From Coleofasciculus sp. FACHB-1120 (lineage in GTDB: Bacteria; Cyanobacteriota; Cyanobacteriia; Cyanobacteriales; FACHB-T130): DNA of 64,000 nt. Position 1 is the first letter of the stretch, and the number at the start of each line of letters is the position of its first letter. Of the stretch, positions 44,925 through 54,800 are shown in pieces. The stretch lies in the NCBI RefSeq assembly GCF_014698845.1, contig NZ_JACJTV010000023.1:26570-90569 (forward strand). Reading direction: 5' to 3'. The position numbers and the translations under genes were made by a program. The notes below the pieces were generated by a model. It was given only the letters and a program-made list of their open reading frames with translations, was not told where the DNA came from and ran no database searches.

Positions 44925-45782
44925 TTAGTTTCGACAGAGGATTGTTTCTGTTTTCCTCTGCTTGGTAAATCGAACCTGTGAAACCGAAGTAACGATATGG
45001 AAGTTAAAGTTAGCGACACCTACACCTTTGTCTCCAATTACTTCTAAAGTCAATTCCCCCTGATGCCCCGAACTTCCTGGATCGGAAATAATATAGTTTC
45101 TGCCTTGAGTCGGTGCCACAACTTTCACGCTGCCTACTCGCTCTAGAATCGGCTGACAAGTTTTGATTGAGTTCACCACTTCCTTGTAATCCCTAAATTG
45201 TATGTACGCCCATTCCTGTCGAACTTCAGCAGGAGCCTTGACATTGGGGAAACTGCCGTTGTGAAGCCACATTAAGGTTAAGGCGATCGCGCACGGAATT
45301 AAGGCTCTCAACAAGAAAATTTTTAGAGTGGAATTAGATTTACTCCGTTCAAATCTACAAGCAATCCGAATGCCTAAAAAAGATAGCAAAATTGAAATAG
45401 GCAAAATAATATATGGAGAATAAAACAGGTACGGTATTGGGGTTAGAAAATTCATGAAAAAGGGTAGGCTACTAACCAGCAAACCGATGATGCAACCTAA
45501 CACCAGAAATGACGGCTCAATTGTTGATTTTCGGGTTGAAATCTGCTGAAATGCCAGAGCCGTCGTATAGACACCGAGAAGATATAGCCCAAGAGCGATA
45601 GTTGCCCCTAACCTAAACCATCCAGGAATGGTCATTGCACGATAGTTGAAGAAATAATAGTTCATGGATGTGAAGGTGCCGAGCCATGCATAAGAAAGCC
45701 CCACCAATACAGCCAGTAGCGCAACTAGATTTTTTCTCACGAAATGATTTCTCCCAAAAGCACATAGCTCGTTTGAATACAT
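44925..45782 (-). CDS. Hypothetical membrane protein
   Basis: A 285-residue protein with about five hydrophobic helices in residues 20-190 (LVALLAVLVGLSYAWLGTF; LGATIALGLYLLGVYTTAL; FLVLGCIIGLLVSSLPFFM; YIILPISILLSFLGIRIA; ALIPCAIALTLMWLHNG). A C-terminal soluble domain of about 95 residues has a cystatin-like or DUF3592-like feel (EWAYIQFRDYKEVVNSIKTCQP). No family is recognised with confidence. It is read toward the preceding gene. The gap between them (44652-44924) holds nothing supported. Confidence 0.6.
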   Translation of the reverse strand: MYSNELCAFGRNHFVRKNLVALLAVLVGLSYAWLGTFTSMNYYFFNYRAMTIPGWFRLGATIALGLYLLGVYTTALAFQQISTRKSTIEPSFLVLGCIIGLLVSSLPFFMNFLTPIPYLFYSPYIILPISILLSFLGIRIACRFERSKSNSTLKIFLLRALIPCAIALTLMWLHNGSFPNVKAPAEVRQEWAYIQFRDYKEVVNSIKTCQPILERVGSVKVVAPTQGRNYIISDPGSSGHQGELTLEVIGDKGVGVANFNFHIVTSVSQVRFTKQRKTETILCRN

Positions 45783-46009
45783 CTGTATTTTGATGTTTTA
45801 CAGAATTCAACTTCTTCTATGCCTGTGATGGGTCTACTTTCCAATTAATAATGGTTTTAGCCTTCTCTAGAGCCGACACGTCTATAAAATTCGGTAATCA
45901 AATCAGTCTGAATCCTCCCAAAGAGTAAGGCAAGAAACCGTTAAAAATTCTAGCGTGAAGGAATGGCTCTCACCTATGACTAGCGAGCCGGGGACGCTGC
46001 GCGATCGCT

Positions 46010-46849
46010 ATGAGGCAACACAAAAGCTTTCCTGCTTATTGGACACGGCGACAACTACTCCGGCTTGGGGTAGCAGGCACGATCTTACCGTTCGCGATCT
46101 CTCAACTCTCTAGTTGTTTGCAACAGAATTTATTGACAATGGAAAGTTCAAAGCAAGCTGATTTTTCCGCCACAGAAGGACGATTATCATCCCGCCCAAC
46201 TCGCCCCACAGCAACCGCAACTCCCGGATTGCATCCCCTAGGACTGGACGGACAGCGGGATGGTTTCATCTATGTACCCAAAACCTATCGGGCAGACCAA
46301 CCCGCCCCCCTAGTGTTGATGTTGCACGGAGCCGGAGGCGATTCAGAAGGGGCGCTTAATATCGTCCGCCATCTGGCAGATCCCTTCCAGACAATTTTGT
46401 TGGCAGTAGACTCGCGCCGACAAACTTGGGATGTTATTCGGAGTGGGTACGGTGCCGATATTACTTTTATTGACCGGGCGCTGGCACAAACCTTCAGCCG
46501 TTATGCGATCGCTCCAAACCGGGTAGCGATCGCAGGTTTCTCGGATGGGGCTTCCTACGCCCTCTCAGTTGGCATTACCAATGGCGACTTGTTTAGCCAC
46601 ATCATTGCCTTCTCACCGGGATTCATGGCTCCTGCGGGACAGGAAGGGAAGCCGCAGGTATTCATTTCTCATGGGAAGGGAGACACGGTGTTGCCGATTG
46701 AGCGATGCAGTCGCCGGATTGTGCCGCAGTTACAACGGGCAAGCTATAACGTGCAGTACCACGAGTTCAATGGCCCCCACGCGGTTCCAGGCGCGATCGC
46801 TCGGCAAGCAATGGAGTGGTTTACCCAAACAGCACCGAAGGAGAATTGA
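46010..46849 (+). CDS. Tat-exported lipoprotein esterase (alpha/beta hydrolase, PHB depolymerase-like)
   Basis: A 279-residue exported hydrolase. The N-terminus shows a twin-arginine motif (TRRQLLRLGVAG) followed by a hydrophobic stretch and a lipobox LSSC at about residue 36, so it is probably a membrane-anchored lipoprotein. The catalytic triad is visible: serine in GFSDGAS, aspartate in HGKGDTVLP and histidine in FNGPHAVPG. LMLHGAGGD forms the oxyanion region. Substrate unknown; the fold matches esterases of the LpqC/PHB-depolymerase group. The 3' end overlaps the next gene tail to tail by 29 bases. Confidence 0.83.
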   Translation: MRQHKSFPAYWTRRQLLRLGVAGTILPFAISQLSSCLQQNLLTMESSKQADFSATEGRLSSRPTRPTATATPGLHPLGLDGQRDGFIYVPKTYRADQPAPLVLMLHGAGGDSEGALNIVRHLADPFQTILLAVDSRRQTWDVIRSGYGADITFIDRALAQTFSRYAIAPNRVAIAGFSDGASYALSVGITNGDLFSHIIAFSPGFMAPAGQEGKPQVFISHGKGDTVLPIERCSRRIVPQLQRASYNVQYHEFNGPHAVPGAIARQAMEWFTQTAPKEN

Positions 46850-47654
46850 GCATCCCAGCTTCTTGAATCCTGGCAAAGGCGGCTTCCCCTAAAATGCGGT
46901 GAGTCGCTGTTGTTGGATGAATGCCATCCCAGAACAAAAACTGGTCTGGACTACCAGAAGTCCCAGCGCCAGCCAAACACGCATTGAGGACATTGGTAAA
47001 GCCAAACGCCGCCGGATTCGCGATCGCTTCTCGATACAGTCGATTGGCATCGAGAGTGGCAATCTGAAGGTCAGAATGCTGCTGAGCTACCTTAAGCGAT
47101 CGCCTTAAACCTTGATTGTGGGCTTGGGTTAACGTACTGAGTCTGGCAGCATTTGCACTGGTTCGGGTAGTCGGCAAGTGTCCCAAATCGGGCAAGTTTA
47201 CCACCAGGAGCTTTTTAGCACCCCGATCGGCGAGAGAAGCGATCGCTTTAGTGATATTTTCAACAGGAATTGTGGCGTTGCTAACTCCCTGTAAATAATC
47301 ATTTCCCCCCGCCCATAACACATACAGCGCCTCTGAATTCAGCGGTTGATGTGTTTGGATAAACGATTGCACCTGGGCTAGCAAACCAGGGACAAAACTG
47401 TTGCGATCGTTTCCAGAAGTTGCTCCTCCGTAGGCAAAATTTTTGGTTTGATTAGAGTCGAGATCCAGGCGAAGGGCAAGATACTCAACCCAAACCCGAC
47501 CATTTGAGTAACGCCCCTGAAAGTAAGGTGGATTGGGTGGATACATCCCTCCTGTCGCTCGGAATACCGTCCCCGCATCCGAAAGGCTGTCGCCAAACAC
47601 ATAGAGTTCTGTAATCGGATGAGTGTTCTGAATAGATGTTGTGAGTACAGCCAT
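46821..47654 (-). CDS. SGNH/GDSL esterase-lipase
   Basis: A 277-residue hydrolase with all SGNH blocks: block I VFGDSLSDAG (nucleophile Ser), block II around ATSGNDRN, block III LWAGGNDY and block V WDGIHPTTATHR (Asp and His). It most resembles plant-type/thermolabile-haemolysin-like GDSL lipases. No clear signal peptide precedes the first strand (MAVLTTSIQNTHPITELYVF). Its last codons overlap the convergent esterase by 29 bases. The 485-base gap upstream (47655-48139) holds no gene I can support. Confidence 0.88.
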   Translation of the reverse strand: MAVLTTSIQNTHPITELYVFGDSLSDAGTVFRATGGMYPPNPPYFQGRYSNGRVWVEYLALRLDLDSNQTKNFAYGGATSGNDRNSFVPGLLAQVQSFIQTHQPLNSEALYVLWAGGNDYLQGVSNATIPVENITKAIASLADRGAKKLLVVNLPDLGHLPTTRTSANAARLSTLTQAHNQGLRRSLKVAQQHSDLQIATLDANRLYREAIANPAAFGFTNVLNACLAGAGTSGSPDQFLFWDGIHPTTATHRILGEAAFARIQEAGMLNSPSVLFG

Positions 47655-48139
47655 GACAAAAATCAGGTCTCAAGTCCTGCTAATAAAATTCCGTTCTTTA
47701 TTGAAAAATCCGAAGAGTGCGATTTTTACCTGATTAAAACCAACTTCAACAATTATTGGTGGTTCTAGTTTTCAGTAAAGATGCTGACCATTTGTCGCTT
47801 CTCTAGGCTAACAAGCTGACTTCAGCCGTGGAGGGCGCAACCGAATACTTTCTAGTGTGGATTTTGCCAATAGCCTAAAATGCGATCGCTGCTCAATCCG
47901 AGGGAATTAACCAAGCTTGTATACCAAAAAACAATCGTCAATCCTCTAGGAGTTAGATGTAATTTATTACAGAAGGCGAAATAATTGAAGCAGCCTAATC
48001 CCAAAGATAGGTGTGTTTCAGTGTTTTTCTATTCTCTGGAAGTAGGCTACTTCCCCCCATTGTAAATAATGAACAGGACTCAAAAATTCGTTTTAGCTGC
48101 GATTCATGTACCCGCTGAGGTTGTTATGGAGGTATTGTC

Positions 48140-48661
48140 ATGACTTCAAACCAAACGACATCCCAGGCGAGTAGTCAAGAAAGCGCTTCTATAAATCGCC
48201 GCCCTCTGATTGTGGCTGGTATTGTGTTAGGCATGGGTCAGGCTGGATTTTTTGATGGGATTGTCATTCATCAACTATTACAATGGCATCATATGTTTTC
48301 CAGCGTCAAAACTGATGCCACCGTTGCCGGTTTGGAACTGAACACGCTCGGTGATGGCTTGTTTCATTTGTTTGATTGGTTGTTGACCTTAATTGGGATT
48401 TTTCTGCTTTGGAGAGCTGCAAAACAAAGTATTTTTTTGTCCGCACCAACCTTCATTGGTTCTCTATTACTAGGGTTTGGAGGTTTCAATCTTATTGAAG
48501 GAGTCATCGATCATCAGCTTTTAGGCATTCATCATGTCAGACCGGGTTCGCACACATTAGTTTACGATGTTGGGTTCTTAGTGATTAGTGCGTTAATAGC
48601 TGGTGCTGGTTGGATAGTATTGCAATCGGCAAAACCGAATGGAAATGAAGCTAAAACATAG
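48140..48661 (+). CDS. DUF2243 membrane protein
   Basis: A 173-residue protein with four helices (LIVAGIVLGMGQAGFFDGIVIHQL; LFDWLLTLIGIFLLW; FIGSLLLGFGGFNLIEGVIDH; VGFLVISALIAGAGWIVL). The family signature is the pair of DGIVIHQLLQWHHM and IEGVIDHQLLGIHHVR, whose histidines and aspartates suggest a metal or haem site. Function is unknown. The ATG at 48140 has GGAGG eight bases upstream. It stands alone. Confidence 0.85.
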   Translation: MTSNQTTSQASSQESASINRRPLIVAGIVLGMGQAGFFDGIVIHQLLQWHHMFSSVKTDATVAGLELNTLGDGLFHLFDWLLTLIGIFLLWRAAKQSIFLSAPTFIGSLLLGFGGFNLIEGVIDHQLLGIHHVRPGSHTLVYDVGFLVISALIAGAGWIVLQSAKPNGNEAKT

Positions 48662-48749
48662 AAGATTCATCGCGTCAGTATTGAGAATAGTCATTATTGC
48701 TTTTTAGACAGACCTTTCTATATAGCAGTCCTAACTAATTCTTGAATAC

Positions 48750-48784
48750 CAGATACCTGACTTCTTAGATAAGTCAGGTATCTG
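48750..48784. repeat. Palindrome CAGATACCTGACTT / AAGTCAGGTATCTG
   Basis: A 14-bp perfect inverted repeat with a 7-base loop. It is the same repeat type as the hairpin at 50394-50426 (AGATACC.GACTT core). It could act as a terminator for the flanking convergent genes. Confidence 0.65.
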
Positions 48785-48858
48785 AAGCCCTGGAATATGA
48801 CTAGTGATAAAAACCCAACAGTTAATATCAGATATTTGAACTAACTGTTTAGTAACGT

Positions 48859-50154
48859 TTAACTGACTAAGTGCAACCCTTTATCCTGTAAATGCTGCTC
48901 GATTTGCTGCATTTCTTCAGTTGTCTCTCCAGCAACAATTCCGTAAATTTCGGTGTAGATTTTTCCGTATTTAACCTTTTCCAAAGCTGACAATATCGTA
49001 AAATCCTTGCGCTCCAGTTCTGGTTTCAACGTGGCAAGAATGGAGTCCAATGTCCCATCCATTCGATAATCGCTGGAATATTTAGCAACCTCTTTTCCCA
49101 GTCCCAGCAAAGTATGGCGCTGCAAGCAGAGTGGAGTTGAGCCATTCACTCGAAAATTGGCATCAATGGCATAAAGTTGTCCGTCTTTGTCTTCCAATAC
49201 ATCAAAGCCAATCACGCCAAAATAGCCCTGTTGATGAGCATACTTACCAACCGCAGCAATCATCTCAAAGAACTTGCTCATGTCGGTTTCTCGGTAGTGA
49301 ATGAGTCCCCCTAAATAGTTGCCTTCTGGAGTGACCAGTTGCGTTGTAGTACCAATGAGCGTAATCTCTCCAGCCTTGCTGACATAGAACTGCACGCAGT
49401 AGTTCTGCACTTCATTCTTGACGAATTCCGAGACAATAATCGTATCCACGAACTTAATCTCTAGGTATTTCCTTAATTCGTGCAAGCAGTAGTTCAGCTC
49501 GCTAGCGCTTTTGATAATATAAGTGCCTTCCCCTGAGAGTCCGTGGGAGGTTTTGATCAAGTATGGGAATTGTGGTAGCTGAATGTCTTCCAGACTAACT
49601 TGGTGCAGATTGTAAGTTTTATATTTTGGACATTGTATCCCCAGATCGGCTAGCGCTACTTTGCTAAGCAAGCGGTAGTGGGTATCCGGATTAACAGCGT
49701 GTTTTTCTGGTTTGAGATGATCGAAGGGAAATAGAGTGATGAGTTTGTCAAAGCGATCGCGCAACGACTCTCCCGAAATACTCATCTGGCTGAGTTCATC
49801 GAGGTAAGTTGCACAGTCTATCCTCGCTATATTGTCGTAGCTGAAGCCAAAATGCTCCCGCCAATAGTCAATCAGCGCCTCTGCTGGCGAACTGATTATC
49901 ACTCCTGGAAGGACATCGCCTAACACCGCCAAATTTTTCCAAGGTTCCTTCTGGCAAATTTTATCGAAGGAAGTTTTGGTGGCTTCACTACTACCATCTT
50001 GAATAAAGTATTTTTTATTGTTAGGGTAAGCAGCCCAAGTCGCAGTCGCCGGGTAATTTAGGATAAATGCATACCGCCCATCTGCAATGTCTTGAGCAAA
50101 CAGATCGGAAAGAGAACTCCCCTGAAAGTATTGAAAGTCGTATGTTGAGTTCAT
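48859..50154 (-). CDS. ATP-grasp domain protein (ligase of unknown substrate)
   Basis: A 431-residue protein. The ATP-grasp core is seen as FPYLIKTSHGLSGEGTYIIKS (nucleotide loop), IIVSEFVKNEVQNYCVQFYV and GFDVLEDKDGQLYAIDANFRVNGST (Mg-binding Asp/Asn). Enzymes of this fold join a carboxylate to an amine via an acyl-phosphate. Which acids are joined is not readable. The nearest upstream gene on the same strand is an isoaspartyl peptidase, 339 bases away, which hints at peptide or amide metabolism but is weak evidence. The start MNSTYDFQYFQG at 50154 has AGGGG upstream. Confidence 0.8.
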   Translation of the reverse strand: MNSTYDFQYFQGSSLSDLFAQDIADGRYAFILNYPATATWAAYPNNKKYFIQDGSSEATKTSFDKICQKEPWKNLAVLGDVLPGVIISSPAEALIDYWREHFGFSYDNIARIDCATYLDELSQMSISGESLRDRFDKLITLFPFDHLKPEKHAVNPDTHYRLLSKVALADLGIQCPKYKTYNLHQVSLEDIQLPQFPYLIKTSHGLSGEGTYIIKSASELNYCLHELRKYLEIKFVDTIIVSEFVKNEVQNYCVQFYVSKAGEITLIGTTTQLVTPEGNYLGGLIHYRETDMSKFFEMIAAVGKYAHQQGYFGVIGFDVLEDKDGQLYAIDANFRVNGSTPLCLQRHTLLGLGKEVAKYSSDYRMDGTLDSILATLKPELERKDFTILSALEKVKYGKIYTEIYGIVAGETTEEMQQIEQHLQDKGLHLVS

Positions 50155-50393
50155 AAAAAATTACCCCTATGAAGCAAAAGCAGGCTGCACAGCAAACAAT
50201 CAGTATTCTCTCAATAAACCAATTTTTCTATCATCTTCCTAGGGAGTATTCACTTCAGGAGAAATGGGAAGATAAGCAAAGCTGATAAAAGGCTCACACA
50301 ACTTTTAGTTAGAGAATGAATTGTTATCATTCAGTAATTTGAGCTTTTCTAGCTACTTGCATCACCGCCTCAATCTGAGCTGAACTGAATATG

Positions 50394-50426
50394 AGATACC
50401 CGACTTCTCCAAGAAGTCGGGTATCT
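50394..50426. terminator. 15-bp perfect palindrome between the peptidase and ATP-grasp genes
   Basis: AGATACCCGACTTCT (50394-50408), loop CCA, AGAAGTCGGGTATCT (50412-50426). A very stable hairpin just downstream of the isoaspartyl peptidase gene on the minus strand. It lacks a T-run, so it may act as an mRNA 3' hairpin or be just a dispersed repeat. Otherwise the 339-base gap shows nothing. Confidence 0.6.
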
Positions 50427-50493
50427 GAACTGCTACCATCTCACAAAGGTTGGGGTGGGGTTCCATCCCGTCTTAAATGGGTAGCCAACTCGA

Positions 50494-51447
50494 TTATGCG
50501 GCTGGTAATTGAGGCGTCGGCAGCTGTTGTGTACCTGACTCAAAGGATGCTACTTTTGAGTTGTTTTCTTCTTCTTTCTTGATAAACGCCACTGGTTTGT
50601 CCATTTCTGCGGTCATATAAGCTACCGCCATGTCAGACGAGTTGTACGACCACCCAATACGTCCCTGACGGTCTATCAGGATGCAGCCAGCCTCTCCTTC
50701 AACCTTAGAGACAAGAGTGTCAATCGCCTTCTGTGCTGCTTCCTCTGGATGGGCGTCTCCAGCCAAAAAATCAATCGCTGTCTTGGCAAGAACCACTGGG
50801 ATAATGGACTCGCCATCACCCGTCGTTGAGCAACCGCCCAAGTGGTTATCAGCGTATAAGCCGCAACCAACCAGGGCTGTGTCGCCAACGCGACCCTGTG
50901 GCTGACCTGTAGTGCCCCCAGTGGAGGTTCCAGCAACTATGGTGCCGCTAGCATCTAGAGCCACACAACCGACAGTATTGGGGCGATCGATAACTTCCTG
51001 CTCCTCTTCCCACTCCTGCTGCTGCTCCTTACTGATCAGGTCTTCTTTTGCACACATCTCCATCCCGTGTTCAACAGCGAAGCGTTCGCCGCTCCGCGCC
51101 ACTAGGAGCCGCGCTTTTTCATCCATAATCTTGTGTGCCACCGAGATTGGATGACGCACTCCTTGAACTGCTGCTACCGCTCCCCAACCTAAGCGATCGC
51201 CCTCCATCATCGCCGCGTCTAGCTCTACCTCTCCTTCACTGTTGAGAGTTGCACCAAATCCGGCGTTAAACGTCTGATCAGTTTCGAGAACACGGATGGC
51301 TGCCTCAACGGCTTCTCCAGCACTGCCTCCACTGCGAAGCACTGTCCAACCTGCTTCTACTGCTGCCAAGCAGCCTGCATGATTGGCTTCAACCTTGCCC
51401 TCTGTAATGGTTTTTGCTCCACCATGAACAATTATGCTTATTGTCAT
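50494..51447 (-). CDS. Isoaspartyl peptidase / L-asparaginase (Ntn hydrolase)
   Basis: A 317-residue type 2 asparaginase precursor. The protein self-cleaves before the catalytic threonine, here T158 in PNTVGCVALDASG, giving alpha and beta subunits. The N-terminal IIVHGGAKTI, the NAGFGATLNSEGEVELDAAMMEG block and GRVGDTALVGCGLYADN, CSTTGDGE in the beta subunit are all typical. It hydrolyses beta-aspartyl dipeptides; in cyanobacteria this includes the beta-Asp-Arg released from cyanophycin by cyanophycinase. No cyanophycin genes are in the window. The C-terminus past AFIKK is low-complexity and variable. Confidence 0.92.
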   Translation of the reverse strand: MTISIIVHGGAKTITEGKVEANHAGCLAAVEAGWTVLRSGGSAGEAVEAAIRVLETDQTFNAGFGATLNSEGEVELDAAMMEGDRLGWGAVAAVQGVRHPISVAHKIMDEKARLLVARSGERFAVEHGMEMCAKEDLISKEQQQEWEEEQEVIDRPNTVGCVALDASGTIVAGTSTGGTTGQPQGRVGDTALVGCGLYADNHLGGCSTTGDGESIIPVVLAKTAIDFLAGDAHPEEAAQKAIDTLVSKVEGEAGCILIDRQGRIGWSYNSSDMAVAYMTAEMDKPVAFIKKEEENNSKVASFESGTQQLPTPQLPAA

Positions 51448-51849
51448 ACGTGCCTATTTCTAAATTCTGGTTAGATGTATGTAAATGCGATCGCGCAAAC
51501 GGCTTTGTCAATCAGTCGCACCCATCCCTGCGTTAGCGTAAGTAAGCCTAAGCACCTAGCAGCGTAAAAAAAGACTGCTTAGGGAGCTTGCTCAGCTACA
51601 GCCGGGTTTGGCTATTGACCCGATTGCGATCAGCCGTGTCTAGTGGTTGGAATTCCCTACAGGTAATATTCCCTGTCGTCTGTTCCCTGTTTTACATTTA
51701 AGGACAGCTTTTAACTTACAGCTTCATCCCTACAGGATGTCTTACCTGCACTTAAGGCTGAATTCTGTATGAACTAAATTTGTAACTTTAAATACAAAAA
51801 CTCTTAAAATAGCTGGTTGTTGCATCGGTATTGCTCCCCGTTCATCCGG
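51448..51849. other. Intergenic region between CyRepA1-like gene and peptidase gene
   Basis: 402 bases. No ORF looks genuine. Two short related stretches (TAATATTCCCTGTCG... and ACAGCTTCATCCCTACAGG) are present but no clear hairpin. It must contain the peptidase promoter. Confidence 0.35.
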
Positions 51850-54800
51850 TTATCGCTGGGAATGAGATAGTGCTGGCTTGTATGGGGTAGCCGCTCTTTC
51901 AGATTTCAGGGTGAAAACTCTCTCCTTGGAAACACTCTCTTGTATCAAGCCTTCCCTGGAACACCACGCTTCAAAGATTTCGTTCCTGCCATCATCAAGA
52001 GTTTTTGAGTCAATTTTATAAAGTTTTATTTGAGTTTTATATCCATCTTCCTTTCTTTTAAATGACCTTAGTTTTAATCCGAGTAAATTCAGAACTTTGC
52101 TAAGCACTTTTATACAGCTTAGGCGCTCTTTTTCCGTTTCCATCGGAATGCTGATTCCGATAGCACGTTTAATGTGCTTGCTGCACCGGAGTGCAGTCGC
52201 TTTAAGTTCAATCAAGTCTAAATCGGTTTCTTTAAATTCACGCTCCGGCTGGATAAATTGCAGCACTCCTAATGCTCTAAGTGCCTCTATTTTCAAAGTG
52301 TAAGTATTCAAATCTGGCAGGAAAACTTTACCCTCGCCTCTTTCCAACTGCTGATGCCATTCTTGTTGATCTTGTAGTTGAAAATACTCGCTTTCGTGAG
52401 TCAAATAGTAGTGAACCAACAACTGTGAATAATATCCCCGATCGTCTCTCAGTTTTAATTGGGGAGTCACTTCTACCCCATAACGCTGTTTCAAGATGTA
52501 TTTCTGCACTTGATTTCGCTCTTCATCCGTTAAAGAACGCTTGGTTAAAAGACGCTCATATTCTCTGCGCTCAATGTCTTGAGAATTCGCAACTGCACTC
52601 GCTGCTTGTAATTCAATTTGATTCCGAATTTTGACAATTTGATGCTTGATAGATTTAGCTTTTTTGCGGCGCTCTTCAAATTCTTGTTGGATTTTAACAA
52701 TTTCTCGAACCAGCTTCTTAGACTTTTCCCAATCACAAGGAGCTGCTGCTAAAAGCGCCATCCGTAGCTCTTTGAGGCGCTCGTCGGGGGGAGCATCACT
52801 CATGACATTCACCTGATGTCCTTCAGCGATTAATCCTTCTAACATCGATTGACGATAAAGGGTAATCGAAGCATTTACTCTCGCTGCAAACTTCGCCCAA
52901 CTTCTGAGGTGAATGAGGTCATAAACTAAGGGCAAATCCACATCCACTGGATGAAGTGGACTCATCAAAGCTAGGTTTTCTTTCTGATTTTCCTGGTACC
53001 AGTGAGACAGTACCCGATAATTCTTACTACCACTGCCAATCATGCCAATGCCTCGTTTGGCACACCAAACAATTCGGGGTACGCTCTGACGAACTCTGGC
53101 TAATGCTTGCCGTGCTTCCGAGTCGGGAATTACGCCTTGGAAAATCCCATAAACCCGGTCGAAGTGTTCCACATCAATGCTGACCCCCGTACCAAGGCTA
53201 GGAGTCACAAAAACTGCGTCATAGTCTAAGGATTTTTGATTGATGCTTTCAACAAAATTGACCGCCTCATGACCGGGGGTACTGGTTGTTTGAGAACTAA
53301 TTACTAATGTCTTGGGGTATTGCCGAAGGAACTGTTCTAGACGTTGTTTGATATAGCGATCGATGGTTTCTGAACTGTAACGTCCGGAACGGCTATCGGT
53401 CGTAACATAACACTTTCGTCCGGCTATTAGATCGAGTTCCAACTGTTGAATTAGCAGAGTGGGGTTTGGGGTGTTGTGAAAGGTGACATCCCAGCCAGTT
53501 TCCGGCTTCCACTCATTTAATACAACCCACGGCTCAATTTTAATTCCGGCTAGTCCCTTCAGGTAGTCTAGGGAAAGGTCTGATAAGTCAGCATCTTGGG
53601 CAATAACCAAACCACCAGTTTGCAGGACGGTGGAAATTAGCTGCTGGAAGACTCTTAATATCTTGATGCGCTTGTCTTTACAAGTGTCGCTGTTGAGGAG
53701 ATGCCATAAGGATTGCTCAACTTCATCTAGAATCACGACCGCGCCTTGCCAATGTTCTGGGTTCAGCTTCCAAATGGAATCAATACAGAGTCCTAAAGAT
53801 GGGGCAATCGGTAATAAATTATCCGGGTTTTTCTCCCGCTTTTCGAGTGTGCGGTGATTAATCCAGGTCACTCCGATTTTTTCACACAAGAACTGCCCTA
53901 GTTGGATTCTATGGGTGAGCAGCAGGACGCGATCGCCTCTATTTTTTGCTTCTTGGATCAGCGATACCAGTGCGGTGGTTTTCCCGGTTCCTTTAGCAGA
54001 CTTGAGTCCGACTAATCCAGAGGTGGGAAAAGGCAATTTTTCCAGGTAGCGACGGTTGAGAGTGAGTGCTGGGGAATAGGTTAACTCGGTGTGGGGTTTG
54101 CTTTTGGCAAGGTCAGTTTCTAAGTTGAGGCTGGCTTCATAGACTGTCTGGAAAGCGGCAGCGCCTTGGGCGACTATAAAATCATCAACGCCTTTTTGTA
54201 ATCCGGGAAGCCGGATAATTTTGACCGGGCACTTTTGTTCCTCTAACAGTTCGCCCAGTTGAGTTTGCGCTTGATTGACTGCTTTGATGGTCTTGGGTTG
54301 AGTTTCGTAGTCAAAGCAGATAAAAAAGGTGCGCTTGAGTCGAGTGAACGCCAGAAGGTCTGGAATTAATTGTCGGCTAAGAACATTGCCTTGAAAGTCT
54401 TTGGTGACGCGGTAGCCGCTGGTAATGCCCGGTAAAGCGATCGCAGCATATCCTTGGGTTAACAAAGCCGCTGCTTTTTTGGCTCCCTCGCAAAGGATCG
54501 TCGGGATTTTCATCTCCAGCACCCACTGCCAAAATCCCAGCGCTTCTCCGTTTTGAGCGATCGCAATCTTCTCTGGCATGGGGACGCTGTAGCGCGATGC
54601 AGTCTGCTGCCAGATATGAAGCGGCACTCTCAGACAAAAAATCCGTGTCGGCGTGCAGGGCGGATGCTCGTACTTGATGAGCTTACCCTTTTTATCTGGT
54701 CTGGGATGGTTCGGCTTATAACACCCCCACTCCATCAAACGCCAATCGTTAAGGGGATCTAGCCCCGAACACCACCAGCCTCCTTTCGCCCCATGAGCAT

